A stretch of DNA of 35,404 nucleotides from Clostridia bacterium (GCA_017500855.1 JAFVYC010000017.1:1-35404); one strand, 5' to 3'; shown: positions 1 through 7,401, counted from the first letter of the stretch. Translations and numbers: made by a program. Notes: generated by a model from the letters alone, not told the origin.

Positions 1-270
1 AACCAATGCAAAAATTTGATTACCGTAGTCTTCACTGTAAGAGAATAACTTTCTACCATAGTTATCTTGTTCCCAAATATAAATATCCGAATTATACGCT
101 CCTTCGCCATGATGCATATAGCCCACAGCGTCAGGAATGCTGTAAATTGCTGCAGTATACAATTCTTTATCTTCACCACGATACGGATAAGGATTTTCTC
201 TATTAAAACTGCAACTCGATAATCCAAATAAAAAAATCAAGATTAATAAAAGAGATATTGTTCGTTTCAT
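1..270 (-). CDS. Putative lipoprotein, 3' end cut by the window edge
   Basis: An open frame of 90 codons runs from an ATG at 270 off the left edge with no stop. The N-terminus is a clear lipoprotein signal peptide: MKRT, then a hydrophobic stretch rich in Leu and Ile, then the lipobox LSSC with the lipidated Cys at residue 20. The visible mature part (residues 21-90) is rich in Tyr, Asp and Asn and matches no family I recognise. A GGTGAGG ribosome binding site lies just upstream of the start. Codons such as TTA and ATA are used freely, unlike most genes in the window, which fits a different origin from the core genes. It lies beyond the displaced tRNA-Ser end, so it may belong to a mobile element. 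Signal peptide secure; function unknown. Confidence 0.75.
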   Translation of the reverse strand, partial: MKRTISLLLILIFLFGLSSCSFNRENPYPYRGEDKELYTAAIYSIPDAVGYMHHGEGAYNSDIYIWEQDNYGRKLFSYSEDYGNQIFALV

Positions 271-331
271 TCGCCTCACCTTCGGCAATTTTTTTGTTAA
301 TAACAATTGTATCATACTTTTGTAAATAAAT

Positions 332-544
332 CAAGGCGTAGCCTTGTATATCATCAATTTCGTAAGAAATTGCATATCATCCGTTTGAAAACGAGCATAT
401 CTCGTTTTCAAACGAGTATATCATCATTGCGAAAGAAAATACAGCCTACGGCTGATGATATGCACCTTCGGTGATGATATACGAATGTATATCTCGCCAC
501 AGGCGAGTTATACATTCAATGATATGCCATTGCTTTCGCAATGG
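332..544. repeat. Array of seven unlike hairpins with ATATCATC / GATGATAT spacers
   Basis: Perfect inverted repeats follow one another. They are CAAGGC/GCCTTG at 332-346, AATTTC/GAAATT at 356-371, a 14-bp stem at 382-414, CAGCC/GGCTG at 442-454, CACC/GGTG at 463-473, a nested stem at 483-517 (GAATGTATA outside, CTCGCC inside) and CCATTGC/GCAATGG at 527-544. The stems share no sequence. The spacers do: ATATCATC on the left side and its reverse complement GATGATAT on the right. CATTGCGAAAG at 425-435 can also pair with CTTTCGCAATG at 533-543, enclosing the right half. No gene lies here. Confidence 0.85.
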
Positions 545-550
545 ATAAAA

Positions 551-583
551 AAATTCGACAAGCCAAAACTTGTCGAATTTTTT
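551..583 (-). terminator. Rho-independent terminator beside the displaced tRNA end
   Basis: A 12-bp perfect stem (AAATTCGACAAG with its complement, loop CCAAAA) is followed by T runs on either strand. On the minus strand it begins directly after the CCA of the duplicated tRNA-Ser 3' end at 583-603, which is the place expected for a native tRNA terminator. Confidence 0.8.
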
Positions 584-603
584 GGCGGAGAAAGAGGGAT
601 TTG
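583..603 (-). repeat. Displaced 21-bp copy of the tRNA-Ser 3' end (att-like)
   Basis: Positions 583-603 are identical to 766-786, the last 21 bases of tRNA-Ser including CCA, in the same orientation and 183 bp apart. A direct repeat of a tRNA 3' end is the usual footprint of a site-specific integrase. No integrase gene lies between the copies, so this is a scar, or the inner border of an element that extends off the left edge. Confidence 0.7.
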
Positions 604-700
604 CAAGGAGCGAAGCGACGGAATAGCGCAACGAAGTGGAGCGTCACGGGTTGTTGCCAATCACTGTTGCGACACAAACGGTCGACACGCAAAAAGGAGA

Positions 701-736
701 AAAAGAAAAAGCAGTTCACCTTGCGTGAACTGCTTT
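701..736 (-). terminator. Terminator downstream of tRNA-Ser
   Basis: GCAGTTCAC at 711-719 and GTGAACTGC at 725-733 form a 9-bp perfect stem. On the minus strand it is followed by TTTTTCTTTT. It lies about 30 nt after the 3' end of the tRNA. Confidence 0.8.
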
Positions 737-765
737 CTTTTGCGACCAAAAAGCGTGCTCGGCCG

Positions 766-857
766 TGGCGGAGAAAGAGGGATTTGAACCCTCGCTACGA
801 TTCACTCGTACTACTCCCTTAGCAGGGGAGCCCCTTCGGCCTCTTGGGTATTTCTCC
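766..857 (-). tRNA. tRNA-Ser (anticodon GCT)
   Basis: The minus strand folds as a class II tRNA of 92 nt with encoded CCA. The acceptor stem is GGAGAAA/TTTCTCC. The anticodon loop CTGCTAA sits in a CTCCC/GGGAG stem, giving anticodon GCT for serine AGC/AGU codons. The long variable arm has a TACGA/TCGTA stem, and the T-arm contains GGTTCAAATCC. The long variable arm supports serine. Its last 21 nt are repeated at 583-603. Confidence 0.95.
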
Positions 858-893
858 ATGCCGATTTGCCGTTGCTATTTTGTTCGCTTTGGT

Positions 894-922
894 ATTGTAG
901 CACAAAAATGCAAACAAGTAAA
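894..922 (-). promoter_or_regulatory. Promoter of tRNA-Ser
   Basis: On the minus strand, TTTACT (917-922) and TACAAT (894-899) are separated by exactly 17 bp and lie about 37 bp upstream of the mature tRNA 5' end. Confidence 0.7.
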
Positions 923-1303
923 GTAGTTTTGCGCAATAGTTTGAGATTTTTTTTGCAAACGGCTCGGAAATTGCAAAAATTTGCACTTTTGCCCGTTGTA
1001 AGCACACAACTTTGGGCATGCGACTTGCAATTGCCACGTAGAAACTTCGTGCAAAATTGCACTTTGGCGCGCACAAAGCCGAAAATGCGGTTCAACTTTT
1101 GCCAAACTCAACAAATAGCCTTGAAAACTTGCAAAAAAAAACAACAAACACTTGCCAAAACAATGCAAATTGCCAATGCGTGTGTTGAAATTCAACAAAA
1201 CTGCGTGCGCAACATCTTGTTTGCAACAGGCGTGCCAGCCATCAAAAACGTTGCCAAAACAATCTACAAAGAATTGCAAAACACGGCACACGTGTGCCAA
1301 AAA
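923..1303. other. Gene-free stretch between tRNA-Ser and the Nudix gene
   Basis: Both strands contain long open frames here, but none has a ribosome binding site or a recognisable protein pattern. They arise from the scarcity of stop triplets in this TTGC/GCAA-rich DNA. No terminator or promoter is obvious apart from the tRNA promoter. Confidence 0.5.
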
Positions 1304-1687
1304 CTAGGCAAGTTGCTTGATTTTTTCCAAAATGTCCTTGTCGGCAGGGCAAAACTCAAATTCGTCCACTTCGTGCGGGGCAAGCCAACGAATGTCGTTG
1401 TGCTCCAACTTGCAAGGCGTACCATTGACGATTGTTGCGTTGTACAACGAAAGTTGCACGGTGATGTCCGGATAGGTGTGCACCACTTGCATGAACAAAC
1501 TGCCAACTTCAATTTGTACGGCAAGTTCTTCCATACATTCCCTTTGCAATGCCTGTTGGTGCGTTTCGCCAACTTCCACTTTGCCACCAACAAACTCCCA
1601 CAGCAACGCACGGGCTTTGTTTGCAGGGCGTTGGCAAGCAAGAAATTTGCCATCTTTCCAAATGAGGGCAGCCACAACTTGAACCAT
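1304..1687 (-). CDS. Nudix hydrolase (MutT-like)
   Basis: The 127-residue protein carries a full Nudix box at residues 34-56. The GKVEVGE segment and the RECMEEL core fit the pattern G-x5-E-x7-REUxEE, with Ala in place of the second conserved Gly (ELAV). The pattern binds the divalent metal that hydrolyses nucleoside diphosphates linked to another group. The opening VVAALIWKDGKFLACQRP and the length match MutT/CTP-pyrophosphohydrolase-like members that clean oxidised or non-canonical nucleotides. The ATG at 1687 follows GGGGGTAG and lies 3 nt after the stop of the membrane protein gene at 1691-2338, so the two are probably co-transcribed. Substrate cannot be read from sequence. Confidence 0.9.
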   Translation of the reverse strand: MVQVVAALIWKDGKFLACQRPANKARALLWEFVGGKVEVGETHQQALQRECMEELAVQIEVGSLFMQVVHTYPDITVQLSLYNATIVNGTPCKLEHNDIRWLAPHEVDEFEFCPADKDILEKIKQLA

Positions 1688-1690
1688 TTT

Positions 1691-2338
1691 CTACCCCCTG
1701 TGCGCTTTTTTGTTGCCAAAACCAAGCAACCACGCCAATCCAAAAGCCAAGCTCAACAGCACCACGCCTGCAACCACGCTTACGTACCAAGGGTTTTTGT
1801 ACACAAGCAAAAAGTCGTAGGGGCCTTCCATCACTTTTAGCAAATTCAACAAAAGAGCAACAACTGCGTAGGAAACTGTTGGGATGAAAGCGCAAAGTGT
1901 GTTTTTGATGCCAACGTTTGCCTTTGGTTGAAGAAAAACAAAACTGAATATGCACACAAGTGGGCACAGCGTATGCGTGAAAAGCATAGAGCCACTAAAC
2001 AACAAGTAGACGTACATTTCCCAAAGTCCGTACTCGCCGGCAGCGCCCGGGGCAAGCACCGTCACCACAACCGTAAACGTCACGGCAAGGCAACAGGACG
2101 CCATGTAGTTGAGCATGTTCAACCACTTGGGCAAACTTGCGTTCTTTGCAAGCGAAAGTGCGCAAACAACAACGGTGATAGCCGATGCACACAACGCAAA
2201 AATGTTGCTGAGTTGTGTGTAGAACTTGAAAAGTTCCACCCCGTGTTCAAAAATACTCAACACAAGCGCAACAATTTCCATTGCCAACAAAATGGCGTTG
2301 GCAACAAGCAACGCAACAGTTTTTCGTTTGTTTTGCAT
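1691..2338 (-). CDS. Six-helix integral membrane protein, paralogue A
   Basis: The 215-residue protein is almost entirely hydrophobic, with about six membrane spans. Conserved short motifs are FYTQLSN in the second span, LFTHTLCP in the fourth and GPYDFLLVYKNP between the fifth and sixth. The same motifs occur in the divergently transcribed gene at 2536-3138. They resemble a hypothetical Clostridia membrane family, and more loosely the AIG1/FAR-17a fold in which a Thr and a His are catalytic. The Thr of YTQLSN and the His of THTLCP could fill those roles, but this is inference. The ATG at 2338 was chosen because AAAGGAGA lies 7 nt upstream; an earlier in-frame ATG lacks such a site. Function unknown. 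Confidence 0.85.
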   Translation of the reverse strand: MQNKRKTVALLVANAILLAMEIVALVLSIFEHGVELFKFYTQLSNIFALCASAITVVVCALSLAKNASLPKWLNMLNYMASCCLAVTFTVVVTVLAPGAAGEYGLWEMYVYLLFSGSMLFTHTLCPLVCIFSFVFLQPKANVGIKNTLCAFIPTVSYAVVALLLNLLKVMEGPYDFLLVYKNPWYVSVVAGVVLLSLAFGLAWLLGFGNKKAHRG

Positions 2339-2370
2339 ACAAATTTCTCCTTTGCAACAACTTTGCAACT

Positions 2371-2376
2371 ATTGTA
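2371..2376 (-). promoter_or_regulatory. Extended -10 element for paralogue A and Nudix
   Basis: The minus strand reads GTGGTACAAT, an extended -10 (TGG followed by TACAAT), about 33 nt upstream of the ATG at 2338. No good -35 is visible at 17 bp. Confidence 0.45.
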
Positions 2377-2535
2377 CCACACAAATCAAAACTTGTACAC
2401 AACTAAACAAGAAAATTGTTGAATTTTTATGCAAAAATTTTGCAAACAAAACTTTTTTTGCACGCTACAAAACAAGCATAAAACAACGTAGGTTTTGTCG
2501 GTTTAGAAAATGCTTTTGTTGGCAATAGATAGGCT

Positions 2536-3138
2536 ATGAAAAAAGTTGCCTTTACCACGTTGAATATTGTTGTTGCTGTTGCCGAAGTTGTTGGGTTTGT
2601 GTTTGCCCTGCCACAGTACGGATGGAACAGTTTGTGCTACTACACGTTGATTAGCAACGCATTTGCCCTGGGCGTGTGCGTGTTTTGCGCCTTTGCCGTG
2701 TGGAAAAACCCAAAATTGTGTTGCAATTTGTACTTGGTTGTTTGCACCATGCTGACGTTCACGTTTGTTGCCGTCACCGTGGGATTGTTCGTTGCGGGGG
2801 AAGTAGATTTGTTGTTTTTGCAACCCTCGTCGATGTTCCACCACATTGTTTGCCCTGTGCTTGCCGTGGCAAATTTTTTGCTGTTTTGCAACAAAGAATT
2901 GCAATTTCGGTGGGGCGTGGTGGCAATTTGCGCCACCGTGGCGTACGGAACGGTGATGATTGTGCTAAACTGCGCCCACGTTGTTGTGGGCCCATACTTC
3001 TTCTTCGATTTGCACACAAACGGTGTTGTTGCAACAATTGCGTACAGTTTGTGCATGATTGGCTTGTCCTACATCAGCGCAACGCTTGTGTTTTGGGCAA
3101 AAACACACAAACTGCCAAGTTTGTTCAAAACGACGTAG
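2536..3138 (+). CDS. Six-helix integral membrane protein, paralogue B
   Basis: The 200-residue protein with about six predicted spans is homologous to the product of 1691-2338. Matching landmarks are YYTLISNAFAL against FYTQLSNIFAL, MFHHIVCPVL against LFTHTLCPLV, and VVVGPYFFFD against VMEGPYDFLL. The two genes are head to head, with a 197-bp gap. The potential catalytic pair (Thr of YYTLISN, His of MFHHIVCP) is retained. The start has only a weak ribosome binding site (ATAGG), but no better start exists and the frame is closed upstream. A hairpin terminator follows the stop. Localisation to the membrane is secure; the biochemical role is unknown. Confidence 0.85.
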   Translation: MKKVAFTTLNIVVAVAEVVGFVFALPQYGWNSLCYYTLISNAFALGVCVFCAFAVWKNPKLCCNLYLVVCTMLTFTFVAVTVGLFVAGEVDLLFLQPSSMFHHIVCPVLAVANFLLFCNKELQFRWGVVAICATVAYGTVMIVLNCAHVVVGPYFFFDLHTNGVVATIAYSLCMIGLSYISATLVFWAKTHKLPSLFKTT

Positions 3139-3139
3139 A

Positions 3140-3185
3140 AAAAGCCCCCAACGCTTGGTTGTTTTGCCAAAAATTGGGTGCTTTT
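3140..3185 (+). terminator. Terminator of paralogue B
   Basis: AAAAGCCCCCAA at 3140-3151 pairs with TTGGGTGCTTTT at 3174-3185 with one mismatch. A T-rich tail (TTTTGTTTG) follows. It begins 2 nt after the stop codon. Confidence 0.6.
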
Positions 3186-3200
3186 GTTTGTTGATAATTG

Positions 3201-3221
3201 TAAAAATGCCACCACGTGGTG
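3201..3221 (-). terminator. Terminator of sdaA with CACCACGTGGTG core
   Basis: On the minus strand a 12-bp palindrome CACCACGTGGTG (3210-3221) is followed by GCATTTTT. It lies about 24 nt past the sdaA stop. The same core recurs at 8221, 27624, 28331 and 33985. Confidence 0.6.
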
Positions 3222-3244
3222 CAAAAACCACGTTTTGCGCACAA

Positions 3245-4444
3245 CTAGCAGGTGTGCTTGTAGTGCTTGGCAAGTCCGCCAATGGACGTTTCCCTGTAGC
3301 CTTCGGCCATGTCTCGGCCTGTTTCGTACATGGTGGAAATTACTGTGTCTAGGGAAATTTTGCGACTGTCCGTCAAGAATGTTGCAAGGCTCACGGCGTT
3401 GATAGCACGCATTGCCGCAACGGCATTGCGTTCGATGCAAGGAATTTGCACAAGTCCACACACGGGGTCGCAAGTCAGCCCAAGATGGTGTTCCAATGCA
3501 ACTTCGGCGCTGTACTCTATTTCGTCGATAGTCATGCCCTTCAAGCTGGCAAGCCCTGCAGAAGCCATTGCGCACGCCGTGCCAATTTCCGCTTGGCAAC
3601 CACACTCCGCACCGGAAATGGAAGCGTTGGTTTTGACCAAATTTCCAACCACGCCCCCTGCCAAAAGCGCCTTGGCAACTTCCAAATCGGTGTAGCCAAA
3701 TTGCGTTTGGTAGAACATGAACACAGCCGGCAACACACCGCTTGCACCACACGTTGGCGCCGTGACAATTTCGCCACCGTCGGCATTTTGCTCGCTGACG
3801 GCAAATGCATAGGCAGCCACAAGCCTGTCGTCCTGCGCTTGTTGTTCAAGCCTGTCTTTGGCTGTGAAAAGTTTGCGTGCCTTGCGCACAACTTGCAATC
3901 CACCGGGAAGCACGCCTTCGGTGTTCAACCCTTGATGAACGGCGTTTTTCATTGTTTGCCACATTTCCAATGCGTAGTCCAAAATGTCTGCGCCTTCAAA
4001 CTGCAACGGATACTGCCACAATTCAATGCCCTTGGCTTGGCAAAACGCTTTTATTTGCTGAAAACTGTCGTGCGGGTACACCGTTTCTTCTTCCACAATT
4101 CTTTCGCCTGCAACCAAAATTGCGCCACCGCCAATGCTGTAAACTTGCATACGTGCCTGCTCTTTTCCATCCACGTAGCCAACAAAGTCCATTGTGTTTG
4201 GGTGGGGGCAAGGGGAAGTTTTATCAAAAATTATTTGCACTTGCCTTTTGCCAAACTTGTGCAAAATTGCCCTGTCCGTGCCGTGGCCTTCGCCTGTTAG
4301 CGCAAGAGATCCGTACAGCGTCACAACGTAGTTTTGGCAATTGTCGTGCTTGGAAAGAAAGTGTTCCACAGCTTTTGCCGGGCCCATTGTGTGGGAACTG
4401 GATGGACCAATGCCCCTTTTGTACAGTTGCTTCAAACTTTTCAT
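3245..4444 (-). CDS. sdaA: L-serine ammonia-lyase, iron-sulfur type, single chain
   Basis: The 399-residue enzyme deaminates L-serine to pyruvate and ammonia using a catalytic [4Fe-4S] cluster. The beta-type domain comes first (KRGIGPSSSHTMGP near residues 9-22), then the alpha-type domain with TAPTCGASGVLPA. Cluster-ligand candidates are the Cys residues in GAECGCQAEIGTACA and LTCDPVCGLVQIPC. The chain ends in HYKHTC. A C-terminal Cys is the tail-in-mouth residue that caps the cluster in the characterised Legionella enzyme. The ATG at 4444 follows AGGAGAA, and its ribosome binding site overlaps the stop of dtd, so the two genes form an operon. Somewhat shorter than E. coli SdaA but with all motifs. 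High confidence in family. Confidence 0.95.
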   Translation of the reverse strand: MKSLKQLYKRGIGPSSSHTMGPAKAVEHFLSKHDNCQNYVVTLYGSLALTGEGHGTDRAILHKFGKRQVQIIFDKTSPCPHPNTMDFVGYVDGKEQARMQVYSIGGGAILVAGERIVEEETVYPHDSFQQIKAFCQAKGIELWQYPLQFEGADILDYALEMWQTMKNAVHQGLNTEGVLPGGLQVVRKARKLFTAKDRLEQQAQDDRLVAAYAFAVSEQNADGGEIVTAPTCGASGVLPAVFMFYQTQFGYTDLEVAKALLAGGVVGNLVKTNASISGAECGCQAEIGTACAMASAGLASLKGMTIDEIEYSAEVALEHHLGLTCDPVCGLVQIPCIERNAVAAMRAINAVSLATFLTDSRKISLDTVISTMYETGRDMAEGYRETSIGGLAKHYKHTC

Positions 4445-4454
4445 ACTGCTTCTC

Positions 4455-4895
4455 CTAGTTGCTTTGCCAAATGATGGTAACGGGCCCATCGTTGGTTTGC
4501 GTAATTTTCATGTCGGCGCCAAAAACGCCCAATTTTGTGGGGACGTCCTGCTGTTTTAGCAATTCTGCCGTGTGCAAGTACAGTTGGTTTGCACGCTGTG
4601 GGCCTTCGGCATTTACAAAACTTGGCCTGTTGCCTTGCGACAAATCCGCAGCCAGTGTAAACTGCGAAACAAACAGCACCTCGCCTCCAACGTCCCGAAC
4701 GGACAAATTCATTTTGCCCTTGTCGTCCTCGAAAATGCGCAGTTTGGCAAGTTTTTGCGCAAATGCGTTGCACCACTTTTCGTCGTCGCCCTTTTCCACG
4801 CAAAAGAACACCACAAGCCCTTTGCCAATTTGCGAAATAATTGCGCCGTCCACTACCAAATTTGCGCTACTAACACGTTGAATAACTGCTTTCAT
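4455..4895 (-). CDS. dtd: D-aminoacyl-tRNA deacylase
   Basis: The 146-residue protein removes D-amino acids wrongly attached to tRNA. Both family signatures are present: SQFTLAADLSQGNRPSF near residues 77-93 (active-site SQxT) and NDGPVT near the C-terminus, which holds the Gly-cisPro pair that rejects L-amino acids. The N-terminus MKAVIQRVSSANL is typical. The ATG at 4895 follows AAGGAAA; a longer frame exists upstream but is poly-Lys and lacks a ribosome binding site. It is the first gene of a dtd-sdaA operon. Length is normal for the family and no oddity is seen. Confidence 0.97.
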   Translation of the reverse strand: MKAVIQRVSSANLVVDGAIISQIGKGLVVFFCVEKGDDEKWCNAFAQKLAKLRIFEDDKGKMNLSVRDVGGEVLFVSQFTLAADLSQGNRPSFVNAEGPQRANQLYLHTAELLKQQDVPTKLGVFGADMKITQTNDGPVTIIWQSN

Positions 4896-4920
4896 AGTTT
4901 TTCCTTTTTTCTTTTTTTTG

Positions 4921-4949
4921 ATTATACCACACAACTCATTCAAAAACAA
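4921..4949 (-). promoter_or_regulatory. Promoter of the dtd-sdaA operon
   Basis: The minus strand reads TGGTATAAT, a perfect extended -10 at 4921-4926. A weak -35 (TTGTTT at 4944-4949) lies 17 bp away. The -10 is 25 nt upstream of the dtd start. Confidence 0.6.
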
Positions 4950-5033
4950 TGTTTTTGCCAAAACTTTCCACACTTTTTTGTTGACTGTTGCCACTACTTT
5001 TGCACACAAAACGCAAATTGCCTTTCTTTTTGT

Positions 5034-5062
5034 TTTACAAAAACATAGAATAGTGGTACAAT
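5034..5062 (+). promoter_or_regulatory. Promoter of the MATE exporter gene
   Basis: TTTACA at 5034-5039 and TACAAT at 5057-5062 are spaced by 17 bp. The -10 ends 16 nt before the ATG, so the leader is very short. Confidence 0.7.
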
Positions 5063-5078
5063 TTGCCTAGGTGAAAAA

Positions 5079-6449
5079 ATGGACAAACAAGAACTACACT
5101 ACAAAAAGATGACGGAAACGCCGGTTACAAAACTTGTTGTGACGCTGGGCATTCCCACAACAATTTCCATGCTGATAACGTCGGTGTACAACATGGTAGA
5201 CACCTACTTTGTTGGCACGCTTGGCACAAGCCAACAGGGCGCAATTGGCGTGCTGTTCACTTTGCAAAGCATCATTCAAGCATTTGCATTTATGCTTGGG
5301 CACGGCTCAGGCGCATTTGTTGCCAAAGAACTTGCCAACAAAGACACAAAGAAAGCCAGCACCTACGTTTCCACAGCGTTTTTTGTTGCCGTTGCAGTTG
5401 GCATTGTGTTTTCCCTGCTGGGGCTGACATTTTTGCAACCGTTGATGAAACTGCTTGGTAGCACCGACACAATTTTGCCCTACGCAAAGCAGTACGGCAT
5501 GTGCGTGCTACTTTCCTGCCCGTTTTTTATGGCGTCGCTGGTGCTGAACAACAACTTGCGCTACGAGGGCAAGGCGTTGTTTGCCATGATTGGTTTGGGC
5601 AGTGGCGGACTTTTGAACATTTTGTTGGACTACCTTTTTGTGCAAGTGTACGCCTTTGGCGTGCTTGGCGCAGGAATGGCAACGGCAATTTCCCAAGTGG
5701 TTAGTTTTGTTGTGCTACTTGTGCTGTACGTTTTCAATGCGCAAAGCAAAATTTCCTTGAAACTGGTTTCCAAACAAATTGGCGACTACTTTCAAATTTT
5801 TTCCGTTGGGTTGCCTTCCCTCATTCGCCAAGGTTTGAACTCCATTTCCGGCGGACTGCTAAACAACCTGACAAAGCCATTTGGCGACGCTGCAATTGCT
5901 GCAATGAGCATTGTAAACCGATTCTCCTCCCTTGTGATGTGCGTGGGGCTTGGCATTGGCCAGGGATTCCAACCTGTCGCATCATTCAACTACCAAGCAA
6001 AGCAGTACGACAGGGTGAAAAAGGCGCTTGTTGTGACTTGCACCATTGGTTTTGCCACAATTTGTTGCTTGGCAGTGCCTACCTTTGTTTGGGCGGAACA
6101 AATTGCAACGGTGTTCCAAAAGAACGTTGAAGCCACACAAATTGCTACCCCTGCCCTGAGATATGCCATGGTGGGCATGCTGTTTTTGCCGTTGTTCACA
6201 CCTGTGAACATGCTGTTCCAAAGCATTCGCAAACCAGTTGTTGCATCCTTTTTGGCATTGCTTCGCAACGGCTTGATGTTCATCCCCATTTTGCTTGTTG
6301 CAACGCATTTTTGGCAACTTTTGGGTGTTCAAATTGCCCAACCGCTTGCCGACGTTTTGACGGGACTTGTCAACATTCCGTTCATTGTTTACTTTTTCAA
6401 AACCACGCCAAGCACGCAAAACAATGCCGTGCAAAACACGCAACACTAA
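5079..6449 (+). CDS. MATE family multidrug/cation exporter
   Basis: The 456-residue polytopic protein has two matching halves of about six helices each, as in MATE antiporters that expel drugs or metabolites using Na+ or H+. Landmarks are TKLVVTLGIPTTISML and SVYNMVDTYFVG in helix 1, the GHGSGAFVAKELANKD loop, and the second-half match FSVGLPSLIRQGLNSI followed by GIGQGFQPVASFNYQAKQYDRVKKAL. The N-terminal extension MDKQELHYKKMTE is common in Clostridia members. The ATG at 5079 follows AGGTGA. It is transcribed alone, divergently from dtd, and ends in a strong terminator. Its substrate cannot be told from sequence. Confidence 0.95.
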   Translation: MDKQELHYKKMTETPVTKLVVTLGIPTTISMLITSVYNMVDTYFVGTLGTSQQGAIGVLFTLQSIIQAFAFMLGHGSGAFVAKELANKDTKKASTYVSTAFFVAVAVGIVFSLLGLTFLQPLMKLLGSTDTILPYAKQYGMCVLLSCPFFMASLVLNNNLRYEGKALFAMIGLGSGGLLNILLDYLFVQVYAFGVLGAGMATAISQVVSFVVLLVLYVFNAQSKISLKLVSKQIGDYFQIFSVGLPSLIRQGLNSISGGLLNNLTKPFGDAAIAAMSIVNRFSSLVMCVGLGIGQGFQPVASFNYQAKQYDRVKKALVVTCTIGFATICCLAVPTFVWAEQIATVFQKNVEATQIATPALRYAMVGMLFLPLFTPVNMLFQSIRKPVVASFLALLRNGLMFIPILLVATHFWQLLGVQIAQPLADVLTGLVNIPFIVYFFKTTPSTQNNAVQNTQH

Positions 6450-6487
6450 CTGCACTAGCAAAAAAACTACTGCAACACAAAACAAAC

Positions 6488-6533
6488 AGAGCAAGAATGC
6501 CAAGGTTATTTCCTTGTACTCTTGCTCTTTTTT
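6488..6533 (+). terminator. Terminator of the MATE gene
   Basis: AGAGCAAGA pairs with TCTTGCTCT, with an inner CAAGG/CCTTG stem, followed by TTTTTT. It lies about 40 nt after the stop. Confidence 0.85.
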
Positions 6534-6649
6534 AGTGTTGTCTGGGCACAGCCCAAAGTGTGCTTGGTTTGCAAAATTCAATGATTGCACCGTGCTGAAC
6601 GGCAAAATTCCTTGCTGGAAACGTCACACTGGTTAAAGCGTGTTTCCAA

Positions 6650-6677
6650 CAAAAAAAAGCCCCACAAAACGTGGGGC
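6650..6677 (-). terminator. Terminator of the P-loop kinase-like gene
   Basis: On the minus strand a GCCCCAC/GTGGGGC stem (6659-6677, 5-nt loop) is followed by eight T residues (6651-6658). It lies 6 nt after the stop at 6684. Confidence 0.9.
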
Positions 6678-6683
6678 AAAATT

Positions 6684-7235
6684 TTATAACGTTTGGAAGT
6701 ACTGCAAAAATTGGTCAAACTGTTGTTTGAGTTGTTCTTCCGTTCCGTTGTTTAGCACGTAGTAGTCGGCTTTGGCAATTGGGCCACCCTTTTCGGAATT
6801 TTCAATTTCCGCAATGTCCCTGCCATCCACTTGTTCGGCTGTGAGTGGGCGAACGGTACGTGTTGCCAAGCGTTGCTTGCGAATTCGGCTGTCGGTAACA
6901 ACGGCAACAACCACAAGGTTATCCCCCAAAAGTTGCTTCAAAATTACGTACTCCGACCAACTGTACAAACCATCCAACACCACGTTGGATTTTTGCAGTT
7001 TTTGCAAAATTTCTTCCTTCAAAACTTCGGCAAATGCGCCTTTGCCAAGCCTTGCACGCAAGTCGTCTCGTACCTTTCTTTCGTTGGCTTCGTTGACGGG
7101 GATGCCTTGCGCCTTGAGTTGGTTGACTGTGACACCACCAAAGTACACGCTTTCCCAACCAAGTTGAGTGAAATATCCGCAAAAAACGCTCTTGCCCGAG
7201 CCACACATTCCAACAACAGCAACTGCCTTGTTCAT
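6684..7235 (-). CDS. P-loop NTPase, dephospho-CoA-kinase-like
   Basis: The 183-residue protein begins with a Walker A loop, GMCGSGKS at residues 9-16. It also has a kinase-like LID region (DSRIRKQRLATRTVRPLT) and a DGRDIAEIENSEKGG segment that in relatives approaches the phosphate donor. It resembles the AAA/UMP-kinase-like branch near dephospho-CoA kinase rather than a canonical CoaE, so the substrate is not assigned. The ATG at 7235 follows AAGGGG. On the minus strand a small GCCGT/ACGGC hairpin with a T-rich tail (7262-7275) lies in the leader and might act as an attenuator; weak evidence. It stands alone, with its own terminator. Confidence 0.8.
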   Translation of the reverse strand: MNKAVAVVGMCGSGKSVFCGYFTQLGWESVYFGGVTVNQLKAQGIPVNEANERKVRDDLRARLGKGAFAEVLKEEILQKLQKSNVVLDGLYSWSEYVILKQLLGDNLVVVAVVTDSRIRKQRLATRTVRPLTAEQVDGRDIAEIENSEKGGPIAKADYYVLNNGTEEQLKQQFDQFLQYFQTL

Positions 7236-7401
7236 ACACTACCCCTTTGCTCACAAAAATAGCCGTGACAACGGCCAAAGTTTGAAAGTATTTTCTACAC
7301 ACTAGTTTACAACAAAACCCAAAACAAAGCAAGTGCTTTTGAGCAAACTTTTTGGCAAATTTTTTTGCTGGCAATTGCACGCAAAAAATTGTTGCCTTGT
7401 A

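Noticed and set aside
332..544. CRISPR array
   Set aside because: Here the spacers are conserved and the palindromes vary, and unit lengths differ; no cas genes are present.
583..787. Frames reading through the tRNA end region
   Set aside because: They overlap the tRNA, its terminator and the displaced repeat; nothing supports translation.
866..1840. 324-codon plus-strand frame opposite the Nudix gene
   Set aside because: It spans non-coding DNA and two real minus-strand genes, with no ribosome binding site and no family pattern.
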